From an uncultured Halomonas sp. (GTDB lineage Bacteria > Pseudomonadota > Gammaproteobacteria > Pseudomonadales > Halomonadaceae): DNA of 64,000 bases. How positions within the stretch are numbered: position 1 is the first letter of the stretch; every line of letters starts with the position of its first letter. The DNA lies in contig NZ_CANLFS010000009.1 of assembly GCF_947490095.1 (NCBI RefSeq), positions 1-64,000 on the forward strand, written 5' to 3'. Position numbers and translations under genes: made by a program. This document shows positions 35,616 through 46,000 of this stretch, piece after piece. Under the pieces are notes generated by a model. The model made no database searches and was not told the DNA's origin. It saw nothing but the letters and a program-made list of their open reading frames with translations.

Positions 35616-36119
35616 ATGAACGCCATTGCCAGGGCCATCGATGCCCTCAACGAGGGGTTCGGGCGCCTGATCGCCCCACTCCTTGCCGTGATCACGCTGA
35701 TCGTGATCTACGATATCGCCGCCCGCTTCTTTATCGGCCGCCCCAGTGACTGGGCCTTCGATGTCACCAAGATGCTGTTCGGCGCCCATTTCATGCTGAT
35801 GGCGGCCTATGGCCTGCGCCATCATGCCCATGTCGAGGTCGACGTGCTCAAGCGCCTGCTGTCCCGTCGCAAGCAGGCGACCCTCGAACTGCTCGGCTAC
35901 CTGATCTTCTTCGTGCCCTTCATCTGGATGCTTTTGACCTTCGGCTGGGCCTTCTTCGAGCGCTCCTTCAGCCGCGGCGAGACCACCTACGGCATGATGT
36001 CCATCCCGGTCTATCCGGTGAAGGGCGTCATCGTCGTGGCCGCCCTGCTGCTGCTGTTGCAGGGCGCCGCCATCGTCATCCGCGCCGGCACTGAACTGCG
36101 CAAGGAGGGTGCCGCATGA
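35616..36119 (+). CDS. TRAP transporter small membrane subunit (DctQ)
   Basis: A 167-residue protein with four hydrophobic segments, the DctQ topology. Its middle contains the FGAHFMLMAAYGLRHHAHVEVD motif common to DctQ subunits. It pairs with the large DctM subunit to form the sodium-coupled permease. The stop overlaps the next start (ATGA), so the subunits are translationally coupled. Confidence 0.92.
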   Translation: MNAIARAIDALNEGFGRLIAPLLAVITLIVIYDIAARFFIGRPSDWAFDVTKMLFGAHFMLMAAYGLRHHAHVEVDVLKRLLSRRKQATLELLGYLIFFVPFIWMLLTFGWAFFERSFSRGETTYGMMSIPVYPVKGVIVVAALLLLLQGAAIVIRAGTELRKEGAA

Positions 36120-37444
36120 GCCCCGAGATCCTCACCCTGTTCATGTTCAGCGGCCTGCTGGTCGGGCTGTTCATGGGCCACCCGCTGGCCTTCGTGCTCG
36201 GCGGCGTCGCCGTGCTCGGCGCCTGGCTCGGCCCCGGCGCCAAGACGCTGGGCATCCTGATCAACAATATCTACGGCAACTCCATGGACAACTATGTCCT
36301 GGTGGCCATTCCCCTGTTCGTGCTGATGGCGCGCTTTCTCAATGATTCCGGCGTCACCGAGAAGATGTTCGACACCATGCGCCTGCTGCTGGCCAATCTG
36401 CGCGGCGGCCTGGCCCTGACCGTGGTCATCGTCTCGGTGTTGCTGGCCGCCACCACCGGCATCGTGGGCGCCTCCATCGCGGTGATGGGCATGATCGCCC
36501 TGGTCCCGATGCTCAAGTACTCCTACAACAAGGAACTCAGCGCCGGGGTGATCATGGCCAGCGGCTGCCTGGGGATCCTGATCCCCCCCAGCATCATGCT
36601 GATCCTGATGGCCAGCTACTCGCCGGTCTCGGTGGGCGCCCTGTTCGCCGGCGCGCTGGTGCCGGGGGTGATGCTGGGCGTGATGTATGCCCTCTACGTA
36701 TTGATCATCTGCTTTATCAAGCCCAGCTACGGCCCGGCCGTGCCCGCCGAGGAACGCGCCGAGACCTCCACCGGCCAACTGCTGATCATGCTCGCCAAGT
36801 ATGTGCTGCCGCCCATGTCGCTGATCCTCGGCGTGCTGGGTTCGCTGTTTTTGGGCATCGCCACCGCCACCGAGGCCTCCGCCATCGGGGTGGCCATCGC
36901 CTTCTTGCTGTTCCTGATCTTCGGCGACCGCAAGGCGTCGACCTGCTATCGCACCCTGATCGAGGCCAGCAAGACCACCACCATGGTGATGCTGGTGGTG
37001 GTCGGGGCGACCGCCTTCACCGGGGTGTTCTCCATCGGCGGCGGCATGGAGGTCATCCACGATGTCGTGATGGCCATGCCCGGCGGTAACATCGGCGCCC
37101 TGGTACTGATGCTGTTTCTGGTGTTTATCCTGGGCATGTTCCTGGACTGGACCGGCATCGTGCTGCTCAGCTTCCCGATCATGCTGCCCATCGTCGACAG
37201 CATGGGCGTGGACATGCTGTGGTTCGTGGTCATGGTGGCGGTGGTGCTGCAGACCTCCTTCTTGACGCCCCCCTTCGGCTATGCACTCTTCTATCTCAAG
37301 GGCGTGGCGCCTCCCGGGGTGGAAATCGTCGACCTCTACAGGGCGGTCATCCCCTTCGTGGCCCTGATCGTGCTGGCCTGCCTGCTGATGGCCTTCTTCC
37401 CGGTCCTGGTGACCGGCCTGCCGTCGATGCTGATCGGCTACTGA
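36116..37444 (+). CDS. TRAP transporter large permease subunit (DctM)
   Basis: A 442-residue membrane protein with about twelve hydrophobic segments. It has the DctM hallmarks GGVAVLGAWLGPG near the start, GCLGILIPPSIMLILMAS near residue 148, and GMFLDWTGIVLLSFPIMLPIV near 340. It forms the transport channel with DctQ and takes substrate from the binding protein. The operon ends at a strong 14-bp hairpin. Confidence 0.95.
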   Translation: MSPEILTLFMFSGLLVGLFMGHPLAFVLGGVAVLGAWLGPGAKTLGILINNIYGNSMDNYVLVAIPLFVLMARFLNDSGVTEKMFDTMRLLLANLRGGLALTVVIVSVLLAATTGIVGASIAVMGMIALVPMLKYSYNKELSAGVIMASGCLGILIPPSIMLILMASYSPVSVGALFAGALVPGVMLGVMYALYVLIICFIKPSYGPAVPAEERAETSTGQLLIMLAKYVLPPMSLILGVLGSLFLGIATATEASAIGVAIAFLLFLIFGDRKASTCYRTLIEASKTTTMVMLVVVGATAFTGVFSIGGGMEVIHDVVMAMPGGNIGALVLMLFLVFILGMFLDWTGIVLLSFPIMLPIVDSMGVDMLWFVVMVAVVLQTSFLTPPFGYALFYLKGVAPPGVEIVDLYRAVIPFVALIVLACLLMAFFPVLVTGLPSMLIGY

Positions 37445-37460
37445 CCTCGCTGCGGTGAAT

Positions 37461-37494
37461 CACACCCCCGCCGTCAATGAACGGCGGGGGTGTG
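37461..37494 (+). terminator. Strong hairpin terminator of the TRAP operon
   Basis: CACACCCCCGCCGT at 37461-37474 pairs perfectly with ACGGCGGGGGTGTG at 37481-37494 around CAATGA. It begins 17 bp after the dctM stop codon. Confidence 0.85.
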
Positions 37495-37612
37495 GTAACG
37501 ATGATCGTCCTGCGGTCAGCGGAAGTTACCTGCAGAAAACGAGCGCAACTGATACCATTTGCCGTCGTCAACGCCTCGCATTTGTCATCCTGCGCCCGCA
37601 AGGAGCCTCCCC

Positions 37613-39295
37613 TTGTCTCGACCCACCAGCAGCGGCCAGCCCGCCCCCTCGCGTCGGCTGTTTTCCTCCTTCACTCCCTGGACCGCCCTGCTGCTCGGGG
37701 TCGCCCTGATCGTGGCACTCCCGGTGCTGGCGGTGCTGGCCCATATCCTGGTGCCCACCGATGGGGTCTGGCCGCACCTGGCCAGCACGGTGCTGCCCCG
37801 CTACCTGACCAACACCCTGTTTCTGGTCATCACGGTGGGGCTCGGCACCCTGATCATCGGCACCGGTACCGCCTGGCTGGTGGTGATGTGCCGCTTCCCC
37901 GGCCGACGCCTGTTCGAGTGGGCGCTGCTGCTGCCGCTGGCCGTGCCAACCTACGTGATCGCCTACGCCTACACCGACTTCCTGCAGTTTTCCGGCCCGC
38001 TGCAGGGATGGCTGCGTGACCTGTTCGGCTGGGGCTTCGGCGACTACTGGTTTCCCGAGGTCCGCTCCCTGGGCGGCGCGGCAACGCTGATCACCCTGGT
38101 GCTCTACCCCTACGTCTACCTGCTGGCCCGGGCCTCGTTCATGGAGCAGTCGGTATGCATGCTGGACGTGGGCCGCACCCTGGGCCGCGGCCCCTGGCGC
38201 CTGTTCGCCAGCGTGGCGATCCCCCTGTCGCGCCCCGCCCTGGTGGGTGGCGTCTCCCTGGTGTTGATGGAGACGCTCAACGAGTTCGGTGCGGTGCAAT
38301 ACTTCGGGGTGGATACCTTTACCACCGGCATCTACCGCACCTGGTTCGGCCTCGGCGAGCAAGCCGCTGCCGCCCAGCTGGCCGCCTGCCTGCTGTCCTT
38401 CGTGATCGCCCTGGTGCTGTTGGAGCGCTGGTCGCGGGGCAAGCGTCGCTACTTCCACACCTCCAGCCGCTATCAACAGCTCCCCGAATTTCACCTCGGC
38501 GGCATGGCCTCGGCGGGGGCCTTCCTGGCATGCCTGCTGCCGATCCTGGGCGGCTTCCTCATTCCCAGCGGCATCCTCGCCGAACTGGCCATTCAGCAGG
38601 GCGACTCGCTATTCGGTACCAGCTTTATCGGCTATGCCCGCAACAGCCTGGTGCTGGCGGCCATCGCCGCGCTGATCGCGGTGACCCTGGCGGTGGTGCT
38701 CAGCTATGGGGTGCGTCTCGATGATACCCGGCTGACCCGCACGGCCACGCGCATCGCGGCCATGGGCTATGCGATTCCGGGGTCGGTGGTGGCCGTGGGG
38801 ATACTGATCCCCTTCGCCTGGCTGGATAACACCCTCAACACCTGGCTGCTGGCGCGTGGCGGAGAGGTGATTGGACTGATCTTCAGCGGTTCGGCGTTTA
38901 TCCTGATCTACGCCTATGTAGTGCGCTTCCTGGCGGTGTCGTTCAATGCCGTGGAGGCGAGCCTGGGCAAGGTGACCCCGAGCATGGATGCCGCCTCACG
39001 CACCCTGGGCCAGACCGCCACCGGGACGCTCAAGCGCGTGCATACCCCGATCATGCGCGGCAGCCTGCTGGCCGCCTGTATCCTGGTGTTTGTCGATGTA
39101 ATGAAGGAGCTGCCGGCCACCATCATCCTGCGCCCCTTCGATTTCGATACTCTGGCGGTGCGCGCTCACAACCTGGCGGCCGACGAGCGGCTCGCCGAGG
39201 CCTCCACGGCCTCGCTAGCCATCGTGGTCGTGGGCATAATCCCGGTGATCCTGCTCAGCCTGGCCATGCGCCGCTCGCGCCCCGGCGGGAGCTGA
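37613..39295 (+). CDS. fbpB: Fe(III) ABC transporter permease (two-domain, FbpB type)
   Basis: About 560 residues containing two consecutive permease domains of roughly six helices each. It is thus a full transmembrane unit in one chain, as in FbpB/SfuB. The conserved EAA-like loops are ARTLGRGPWRLFASVAIPLSRPAL in the first half and SRTLGQTATGTLKRVHTPIMRG in the second. The start is taken as TTG 37613 with AAGGAG eight bases before; a TTG at 37559 lies upstream of that site. The last 81 bases overlap the convergent ATPase gene. Confidence 0.88.
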   Translation: MSRPTSSGQPAPSRRLFSSFTPWTALLLGVALIVALPVLAVLAHILVPTDGVWPHLASTVLPRYLTNTLFLVITVGLGTLIIGTGTAWLVVMCRFPGRRLFEWALLLPLAVPTYVIAYAYTDFLQFSGPLQGWLRDLFGWGFGDYWFPEVRSLGGAATLITLVLYPYVYLLARASFMEQSVCMLDVGRTLGRGPWRLFASVAIPLSRPALVGGVSLVLMETLNEFGAVQYFGVDTFTTGIYRTWFGLGEQAAAAQLAACLLSFVIALVLLERWSRGKRRYFHTSSRYQQLPEFHLGGMASAGAFLACLLPILGGFLIPSGILAELAIQQGDSLFGTSFIGYARNSLVLAAIAALIAVTLAVVLSYGVRLDDTRLTRTATRIAAMGYAIPGSVVAVGILIPFAWLDNTLNTWLLARGGEVIGLIFSGSAFILIYAYVVRFLAVSFNAVEASLGKVTPSMDAASRTLGQTATGTLKRVHTPIMRGSLLAACILVFVDVMKELPATIILRPFDFDTLAVRAHNLAADERLAEASTASLAIVVVGIIPVILLSLAMRRSRPGGS

Positions 39296-40390
39296 GGGAA
39301 AGACAAACACCTGGGAGGGATCCAGCCGCAAGGCGACGGGCTGGCCCTCGGCGGGCAGAAAGACTCCCGGCACCCGGGCATGGACATGCGCCTCGTCGCC
39401 GTCGGCGTCATGGGCGCAGATATGCAGCAGGCTGCTGCGCCCCAGCAACTTGGCCATGACGATATGGCTGTGGGCATGGGCCTCGACCGGCACATTCAGC
39501 GTCGACACCTGCAGCGCCTCCGGCCTTACCAGCACCCGTGCGGTGCTGCCCTCGGCCAGCCAGCCGGCGTCCACGATGCCGACCGGCGTCAGCACCTTGC
39601 CGTCGCGCACCACGCCGGAGAGTTCGTTCACCTCGCCGAAGAAGGTCACCACGAAGGGGTCGCTAGGATTGCAGTAGAGCTCCCGCGGCGTCCCCATCTG
39701 CACGATATGGCCGTCGCGCATCAGGGCGATGCGGTCGGCCATGAACATGGCCTCTTCGGGGTCGTGGGTGACCAGCAGGGTGGCCGCCCCGACCTCCTTG
39801 AGAACATGCAGGGTATCGTCGCGGATCTGGTCGCGCAGCCGCGCATCGAGGCTGGAGAAGGGCTCGTCGAGCAGCATCAGATGTGGCTCGGGCGCCAGGG
39901 CCCGCGCCAGGGCCACGCGTTGCTGCTGGCCACCCGAGAGCGTGTGCGGATAGCTCTCGGCATGCCCTCCCATGCCCAGCTGCTCGAGCAACCTCAGGCC
40001 ACGCCGCCGGCGTTCGCCCGCGGGCAGATGCTTGAGGCCGAAGGTGACGTTATCCCGCACGGAGAGGTGGGGGAAGAGTGCCGAATCCTGAAAGGCCAGG
40101 CCGACGCTGCGCTTCTCGGGCGGCAGATGGCGCCCGCCGGGACGGGCTACCTCCTCGCCTTCCAGCACGACGCGGCCACGCTGCAGTTTCTCGAGGCCGG
40201 CGGCGATGCGCAGCAGGGTGGTCTTGCCACAGCCCGAGGGGCCCAGCAGACAGACCACCTCTCCCGGGCGTATATCCAGATCGATGCCTTTCACCACCTC
40301 GTGCTTGCCAAAGGCGTGGTGGATTCCCTCCATGGCTAACGCTTGAGCGGAGGAGGCTTGCGGTGGTTGCGGATGCGGATTCGGATTCAT
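39215..40390 (-). CDS. fbpC: Fe(III) ABC transporter ATP-binding protein (FbpC type)
   Basis: A 391-residue ATPase with Walker A GPSGCGKTTL near residue 52, signature LSGGQQQR near 151, Walker B LMLLDEPFSSLD and the H-loop VTHDPEEAM. A C-terminal TOBE-like regulatory domain begins at about 250. The last roughly 27 residues are charged and His-rich and are encoded opposite the 3' end of the permease gene. It energises iron import with the permease and the binding protein encoded on either side. Confidence 0.93.
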   Translation of the reverse strand: MNPNPHPQPPQASSAQALAMEGIHHAFGKHEVVKGIDLDIRPGEVVCLLGPSGCGKTTLLRIAAGLEKLQRGRVVLEGEEVARPGGRHLPPEKRSVGLAFQDSALFPHLSVRDNVTFGLKHLPAGERRRRGLRLLEQLGMGGHAESYPHTLSGGQQQRVALARALAPEPHLMLLDEPFSSLDARLRDQIRDDTLHVLKEVGAATLLVTHDPEEAMFMADRIALMRDGHIVQMGTPRELYCNPSDPFVVTFFGEVNELSGVVRDGKVLTPVGIVDAGWLAEGSTARVLVRPEALQVSTLNVPVEAHAHSHIVMAKLLGRSSLLHICAHDADGDEAHVHARVPGVFLPAEGQPVALRLDPSQVFVFPSAPAGARAAHGQAEQDHRDYAHDHDG

Positions 40391-40556
40391 CGGGCCCTCG
40401 ACGTCGTGTCGGTGGAATTGACGTCATCATAACCGATGACGAGCGCTAATGCGTTTGAAAGCGACTCGCATTCCGCACTTAACTGCCATGGCGCAAGAAA
40501 TCTTCCCGCGGTCACTTGACCTCAGCGGAGTACGGGGCTTCAATAGAAGCGCCAAG

Positions 40557-40575
40557 AATGCAACGTATTATCATT
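40557..40575 (+). promoter_or_regulatory. Possible Fur box upstream of fbpA
   Basis: The complement of 40557-40575 reads AATGATAAT followed by a diverged half, so nine bases match one arm of the 19-bp Fur consensus. It lies 38 bp before the fbpA start in the fbpC-fbpA divergent region, where iron control is expected. The other arm is poor, so this is tentative. Confidence 0.4.
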
Positions 40576-40612
40576 CCACTATCAGTATTCTGCCCAAACC
40601 TCAGAGGTCATG

Positions 40613-41641
40613 ATGATCAAGCACGCTCGTCTCGCCGCTCCCATCGCCGTCGCGCTGGCCGGCTCCGCCTTCGCTACCGCCGCCTCTGCCGACGAGCTGA
40701 ACGTCTACTCGGCGCGTCACTATGACTCCGACGAGGCCCTGTACCAGGCCTTCACCGAAGAGACCGGCATCGAGGTAAACCTGCTGGAGGGTGGTTCGGA
40801 CCAGCTGATCGAGCGTATCACCCGCGAGGGCGTGGCCAGCCCCGCCGACGTGATGATCACCGTGGACGCCGGCCGCCTGTGGCGCGCCGAGCAGGAAGAC
40901 ATCTTCCAGAGCGTCGACTCCGAGACGCTGAGCGAGCGCCTGCCGGAGGCCATGCGCCACCCCGAGGGGCTGTGGTTCGGCTTCAGCCAGCGCGCCCGGG
41001 CGATCTTCTATGACCGCGAGAACTTCGATCCGAGCCAGATCAGCGACTACGAGGAGCTCGCCGACCCGAAGTTCGAAGGCGCGGTGTGCATCCGCTCCTC
41101 CAATAACATCTACAACCAGTCGCTGCTCGCTTCGCTGATCGAGCACCACGGCGCCGAGGAAGCCGAGGCATGGGCCCAGGGCGTGGTGGATAACATGGCA
41201 CGCGACCCCGAGGGCGGCGACACCGACCAGATCAAGGGCGTGGCCAGCGGCGAGTGCTCCCTGGCGGTGGCCAACCACTACTACTATGTACGCCTGCTGC
41301 ACTCCGACGACGAGGCAGACCGTGAGGCCGCTCGGCGTGTCGGCGTGATCTTCCCCAACCAGGATGGCCGCGGCACCCACGTCAATGTGGGCGGGGCCGG
41401 CGTGGTCGAAGGCGCGCCCAACCGGGAGAATGCCGTGCGCTTCCTCGAGTTTCTGGCCTCCGATACCGCTCAGGAAATCTTCGCCAACGGCAACTACGAG
41501 TTCCCGGTGGTCGAGGGCGTGATGAAGGACCCGGTGCTGGAGTCATGGGGCAACTTCAAGAAGGATGACCTCAACATCAGCAAGCTGGGCGAGAACAACC
41601 CCGAGGCGATCAAGATCTTCGACCGCGTCGGCTGGCGCTAA
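40613..41641 (+). CDS. fbpA: Fe(III) ABC transporter substrate-binding protein (FbpA type)
   Basis: A 342-residue periplasmic protein. The signal peptide ends near residue 26 (TAASA-DELNVY). The mature domain begins with NVYSARHYDSDEALY, typical of iron-binding FbpA/IdiA proteins. VANHYYYVRLL near 222 carries the tyrosines that coordinate Fe(III). Two ATGs occur in tandem at 40610 and 40613; AGAGG spacing favours the second. It is divergent from fbpC and ends at a strong hairpin. Confidence 0.93.
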   Translation: MIKHARLAAPIAVALAGSAFATAASADELNVYSARHYDSDEALYQAFTEETGIEVNLLEGGSDQLIERITREGVASPADVMITVDAGRLWRAEQEDIFQSVDSETLSERLPEAMRHPEGLWFGFSQRARAIFYDRENFDPSQISDYEELADPKFEGAVCIRSSNNIYNQSLLASLIEHHGAEEAEAWAQGVVDNMARDPEGGDTDQIKGVASGECSLAVANHYYYVRLLHSDDEADREAARRVGVIFPNQDGRGTHVNVGGAGVVEGAPNRENAVRFLEFLASDTAQEIFANGNYEFPVVEGVMKDPVLESWGNFKKDDLNISKLGENNPEAIKIFDRVGWR

Positions 41642-41700
41642 GATGGATCGATTGACCACCGCGCTCGTGGTGTAAATCGAAAATTTCTTATGGTAACAAC

Positions 41701-41734
41701 AGCAAGGCCCGCGGCATCCGCCGCGGGCCTTGCT
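41701..41734. terminator. Bidirectional hairpin terminator between fbpA and polA
   Basis: AGCAAGGCCCGCGG at 41701-41714 pairs perfectly with CCGCGGGCCTTGCT at 41721-41734 around CATCCG, followed by GTTTG. It sits between the convergent fbpA and polA genes and could serve both. Confidence 0.88.
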
Positions 41735-41752
41735 GTTTGGGCAGGCGTCGCG

Positions 41753-44518
41753 TCAGTGCGCCTCGTCCCAGTTCGCCCCGCTCTCGGCCTCGACGATCAG
41801 CGCCACATCCAGCTCGGCGGCGGCCTGCATGCGCGCCTTCACCTGCTCGATAAAATCGTCTACCTGGGCCTCGGCCACCTCGAACACCAGTTCGTCGTGG
41901 ACCTGCATCACCATCCAGGCGTCCATCTCGCCCTCTTCCAGCCAGGCGGCCACCTCGATCATGGCGCGCTTGATGATGTCGGCGGCGGTGCCCTGCATGG
42001 GGGCATTGATGGCCGTGCGCTCGGCGCCCTGGCGGCGGGCACGGTTCTGGGAGCGAATCTCGGGAAGATAGAGGCGCCGTCCGGATACCGTCTCGACGAA
42101 GCCATCCTCGGCGGCCTGGGCGCGAATGCGCTCCATGTAGTTCGCCACCCCGGGGTAGCGGTCGAAGTAGCGCTCGATATAGACCTTGGCCTGGCTCTGC
42201 TCGATATGCAGCTGCCGCCCCAGCCCCCAGGCGCTCATGCCGTAGATCAGCCCGAAGTTGATCGCCTTGGCGCTACGCCGCTGCTCGACCGTCACCTTGT
42301 CGAGCGCCACGCCGAATACCTCGGCGGCGGTAGCGGCGTGGATATCGCGCCCCTCGGCGAAGGCCGTCAGCAGCCCCTCGTCCGCGGAGAGATGGGCCAT
42401 GATGCGCAGCTCGATCTGGGAGTAATCGGCGGCGACGATGCGATAGCCGGGGCGGGCGATAAAGGCCTGGCGGATCCGGCGCCCCTCCTCGGTGCGGATG
42501 GGAATATTCTGCAGGTTGGGATCGCTGGAGGATAGCCGGCCGGTGGCGGTGACCGCCTGATGATAGCTGGTGTGCAGGCGCCCGGTGGCCTTGTTCACCA
42601 GCCGCGGCAACTTGTCGGTATAGGTGGATTTCAGCTTGGCCAGGCCACGGTGCTCCATGATCACCTTGGGCAGCGGATAGTCCAGCGCCAGCTCCTCGAG
42701 CACCGCCTCGGCGGTAGAAGGCGCCCCCTTGGGGGTCTTCTTGAGCACCGGGATGCCCTGTTCCTCGAACAGGATCTGGCCGAGCTGCTTGGGCGAGCCC
42801 AGGTTGAATTCCCGCCCGGCCAGCTCGTGGGCCCGAGCCTCCAGCGCGTTGATTCTCGCCTCGAGTTCCCGGCTCTGGTCGTGCAGGCGCTGGGCATCCA
42901 GGGCCACACCGGTCAGCTCCATCCGAGACAGCACCGGAATCAGCGGCAGCTCGACCGTCTCCAGCACCCGGGCCAGCCGGCCCTCCTCGGCGACCCGCGG
43001 ACGCAGTTCGTGGTGCAGGCGCAGGGTGATATCGACATCCTCGCAGGCATAGGGGGCCGCCTGCTCCAGGGCCACCTGGTTGAAGGTGAGCTGCTTGGCA
43101 CCCTTGCCCGCGATCTCGACGAAGGAAGTGGTCTTCTCGCCCAGGTACTTGAGCGCCAGGGAATCCATGTCATGGCGGGTGGCGGTGGAGTCGAGCACAT
43201 AGGACTCGAGCATGGTGTCCTCGAGCGTGCCGGCCACCCGGATGCCATAGCCGGCCAGCACCGAGATATCGTACTTGAGGTTCTGGCCGATCTTGGTGCT
43301 GCCGGGGTCTTCGAGCAGCGGCTTGAGGGCGGCCAGCACCGCGTCGCGGTCGAGCTGGCCGGGGGCGTCGAGGTAATCATGGGCCAGGGGAATATAGGCG
43401 GCCTCCCCCGCCTCCAGCGCCAGCCCGACACCGACGATCTGTGCCTCCATATAGTTCAGGCTGGTGGTCTCCAGGTCGAAGCAGAAGGCCTCGGCGGCCC
43501 GCAGCCGCTCGAGCCAGGCGTCCAGCTCGGCCTGCTCGAGGATGACGTGATCCTCACGGGGGGCACCGCCGGCCTCGGCCTCCTCTCCCTCGACAGCCGG
43601 GGTCGTGGTGCCGCCGGCGACGTCGTCGACGCCTTCGTCCTTGCCCTCCAGCAGCTCCGACAGCCAGGCCCTGAATTCGAAGCGGCGATACAGCCCCAGC
43701 AGCGCCTCGCGATCCGGATGGGCGATCTCCAGGTCATCGAGCCCTACCGGCAGCTCGCAGTCGGTCTTGATGGTGGCCAGCCGATAGGACAGGAAGGCCT
43801 GGTCGCGGTGCTCCTCCAGCTTCTTCGGCAGCGTCTTGGCACCGCGGAAGCCGAGCGCCTTGACCGCTTCGAGATCCGCATAGATGGTATCGAGCCCGCC
43901 CTGCATGCCCTGCAGCAGGCCCAGGGCGGTCTTTTCTCCGACCCCGGGCACACCGGGGATGTTATCGACCTTGTCGCCCATCAGCGCCAGGAAGTCGATG
44001 ATCAGTTCGGGGGGCAGGCCGAACTTCTCCTTGACGCCGTCGACGCCCAGGGTCTCGTCCTTCATGGTGTTAACCAGGGTGATATGGCCATTGACCAGCT
44101 GGGCCATGTCCTTGTCACCGGTGGAGATCACCGCATCGCGGCCGGCCTCGGTGGCCTGGCGGGCCAGGGTGCCGATGACGTCGTCGGCCTCGACCCCTTC
44201 GATGCACAGCAGCGGCAGGCCCAGCGCCCTCACACAGTCGTGCAGCGGCTGCACCTGGTCGCGCAGCTCATCCGGCATCGGTGGCCGCTGGGCCTTGTAC
44301 GCCTCGAACAGCTCATCGCGAAAGGTCTTGCCCGGGGCATCGAAGACCACCGCCATGGGGCTGTCCGGATAGTCCTTGATCAGCCGCTTGAGCATGTTGA
44401 GCACGCCCTTGATGGCCCCGGTGGGCAGGCCCTCCGAGGTGGTCAGCGGCGGCAGGGCGTGGAAGGCGCGGTACAGATAGGAAGAACCGTCGACGAGAAC
44501 GATGGGAGTGTCGGCCAT
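41753..44518 (-). CDS. polA: DNA polymerase I
   Basis: A full-length (about 921-residue) Pol I for Okazaki-fragment processing and repair. The N-terminal 5'-nuclease domain begins with [18 protein letters not shown] and contains [10 protein letters not shown]. The 3'-5' exonuclease domain keeps its acidic residues (FDLETTSL), so proofreading should be active. Polymerase motif A is [12 protein letters not shown], motif B is [16 protein letters not shown], and motif C is [10 protein letters not shown]. The start is taken at ATG 44518 ([11 protein letters not shown]); ATG 44530 is four codons upstream. Neither has a strong ribosome-binding site. Confidence 0.97.
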   Translation of the reverse strand: MADTPIVLVDGSSYLYRAFHALPPLTTSEGLPTGAIKGVLNMLKRLIKDYPDSPMAVVFDAPGKTFRDELFEAYKAQRPPMPDELRDQVQPLHDCVRALGLPLLCIEGVEADDVIGTLARQATEAGRDAVISTGDKDMAQLVNGHITLVNTMKDETLGVDGVKEKFGLPPELIIDFLALMGDKVDNIPGVPGVGEKTALGLLQGMQGGLDTIYADLEAVKALGFRGAKTLPKKLEEHRDQAFLSYRLATIKTDCELPVGLDDLEIAHPDREALLGLYRRFEFRAWLSELLEGKDEGVDDVAGGTTTPAVEGEEAEAGGAPREDHVILEQAELDAWLERLRAAEAFCFDLETTSLNYMEAQIVGVGLALEAGEAAYIPLAHDYLDAPGQLDRDAVLAALKPLLEDPGSTKIGQNLKYDISVLAGYGIRVAGTLEDTMLESYVLDSTATRHDMDSLALKYLGEKTTSFVEIAGKGAKQLTFNQVALEQAAPYACEDVDITLRLHHELRPRVAEEGRLARVLETVELPLIPVLSRMELTGVALDAQRLHDQSRELEARINALEARAHELAGREFNLGSPKQLGQILFEEQGIPVLKKTPKGAPSTAEAVLEELALDYPLPKVIMEHRGLAKLKSTYTDKLPRLVNKATGRLHTSYHQAVTATGRLSSSDPNLQNIPIRTEEGRRIRQAFIARPGYRIVAADYSQIELRIMAHLSADEGLLTAFAEGRDIHAATAAEVFGVALDKVTVEQRRSAKAINFGLIYGMSAWGLGRQLHIEQSQAKVYIERYFDRYPGVANYMERIRAQAAEDGFVETVSGRRLYLPEIRSQNRARRQGAERTAINAPMQGTAADIIKRAMIEVAAWLEEGEMDAWMVMQVHDELVFEVAEAQVDDFIEQVKARMQAAAELDVALIVEAESGANWDEAH

Positions 44519-44671
44519 GGAGGCATCCATTGAAGCTGAGCGAAGAGTGAGTCTGGGCGACCATGATACGCATAGCGCCGCCGTTTTGCCGCGGTCGTTG
44601 GGCCCGGCGGCGGCGACGCTTTACACTGGGGGCACACATCCTCTCACCGCTCGGACGGTCTGGAGATCACC

Positions 44672-44965
44672 ATGCATGCCATTCGCCTGATTACCCCCCT
44701 GCTGCTGGCCGCGGGCCTGTCGCTGGCCGTCGCCCTGCCGGCCCTGGCCCAGTCCGACTCGGAACCGACACCGGATATCACCACGCGTCAGGAGGCGGAT
44801 CGCACCCTGCGCGAGTATCGGATCGACGGCGAGCTCTACGCCATCGAAATCCGCCCCTCGAGCGGTTCGTCCTACTATCTGGTCGATCATGACGGCAACG
44901 GCAACTTCGAGCGCCAGCAGGGAGAGCGCATCGCCGTACCCGACTGGGTCCTGAAGACTCGCTAA
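44672..44965 (+). CDS. DUF2782 periplasmic protein
   Basis: A 97-residue protein with a Sec signal peptide cleaved after ALA near residue 26 and a short mature domain (REYRIDGELYAIEIRPSSG...YYLVDHDGNGNF). This is the DUF2782 pattern, commonly found between polA and thrB in Pseudomonas and relatives. No function is known. Divergent from polA. Confidence 0.9.
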   Translation: MHAIRLITPLLLAAGLSLAVALPALAQSDSEPTPDITTRQEADRTLREYRIDGELYAIEIRPSSGSSYYLVDHDGNGNFERQQGERIAVPDWVLKTR

Positions 44966-45040
44966 TGCCGCTAGACGAAGCGTGCATCACTCTCGCAAGT
45001 CGCTACAATAGGCGGCTTGGCATATCCGGGTGAGAGACAC

Positions 45041-46000
45041 ATGGCCGTATTCACACCGCTGACCGAGTCCCAGGTCGAGGCGTTTCTGAGCCGCTTCGAC
45101 GCGGGCTCCCTGGTCTCCCTGGTGGGCGTTCCCGCCGGTACCGAGAACAGCACCTTCTTCGTCACCACCGACCGGCGAGAGCTGGTGTTGACCCTCTTCG
45201 AGCAGGGTGAGCACGAGGAGCTGCCGTTCTTCGTCGACCTGCTCGACTACCTCGACGAGCACCGCCTGCCGGTGCCCGGGCCGCTGCACGACCGCGAAGG
45301 CGTGGCGCTGCACAGCCTGGCCGGCAAGCCGGCCCTGCTGTTCCCGCGGCTGCCCGGCAAGCACCCACACGCGCCCAGCCTGGCCCAGTGCCACGAGCTT
45401 GGCAGCACGCTGGGGCGCCTGCATGCCATCGCGCAACGCTTCACCGGCCATCGCCCCAATCCGCGTGACCTGCACTGGCTGCTGGCCCTGCACCCCAAGG
45501 TGCATGGCTACCTCTCGGCGGAAGACCAGACGCTGATGAAGGACGAGGTGGAGCTCTACGAGGAAGTCTTCGGCGGCGGCCTCGAGCTGCCCCAAGGGGC
45601 GCTGCACGGCGACCTGTTCCGCGACAACACCATGTTCGACGGCGACCGCCTGACCGGCATCATCGATTTCTACAACGGCTGCACCGGCGACCTGCTGTTC
45701 GACCTGGCCATCGTCATCAACGACTGGGCCAGCAAGGCGGACGGCTCCCTCGATGCCGAGCGCCACGCCGCCATCCTCGCCGCCTACCAGGCACACCGCC
45801 CGCTGGTCGATGCCGAGCGTGAGGCCTGGCCGATGATGCTGCGCATGACCGCGCTGCGCTACTGGCTGTCGCGCCTGCTGGTGGTCTACGTGGACCCGCC
45901 GGCCCACGACCTGACCCCCCACGACCCCGACAGCTTCCGCACCATCCTCAAGGCGCGCATCGAACAGCCCGCCCTGCCCGTCCCCGAGGCGGGCTCATGA
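45041..46000 (+). CDS. thrB: Homoserine kinase (APH-fold type)
   Basis: Phosphorylates homoserine in threonine synthesis (EC 2.7.1.39). The 319-residue protein is the aminoglycoside-phosphotransferase-fold type found in Pseudomonas, not the GHMP type of E. coli. The catalytic loop is LHGDLFRDNTMFDG near residue 187, the metal site IIDFYNGCTGD near 207, and the nucleotide region GTENSTFFV near the start. ATG 45041 is chosen by the MAVFTPLTESQV start; an upstream ATG adds eight residues. A TACAAT at 45004-45009 could be its -10. The stop overlaps the speA start. Confidence 0.93.
   Translation: MAVFTPLTESQVEAFLSRFDAGSLVSLVGVPAGTENSTFFVTTDRRELVLTLFEQGEHEELPFFVDLLDYLDEHRLPVPGPLHDREGVALHSLAGKPALLFPRLPGKHPHAPSLAQCHELGSTLGRLHAIAQRFTGHRPNPRDLHWLLALHPKVHGYLSAEDQTLMKDEVELYEEVFGGGLELPQGALHGDLFRDNTMFDGDRLTGIIDFYNGCTGDLLFDLAIVINDWASKADGSLDAERHAAILAAYQAHRPLVDAEREAWPMMLRMTALRYWLSRLLVVYVDPPAHDLTPHDPDSFRTILKARIEQPALPVPEAGS

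Noticed and set aside
41642..41752. Small RNA gene between fbpA and polA
   Set aside because: The only structure is one strong hairpin, best explained as a shared terminator; no promoter is visible.
42560..44533. Plus-strand frame of about 657 codons opposite polA
   Set aside because: Antisense shadow; polA motifs are complete on the minus strand.
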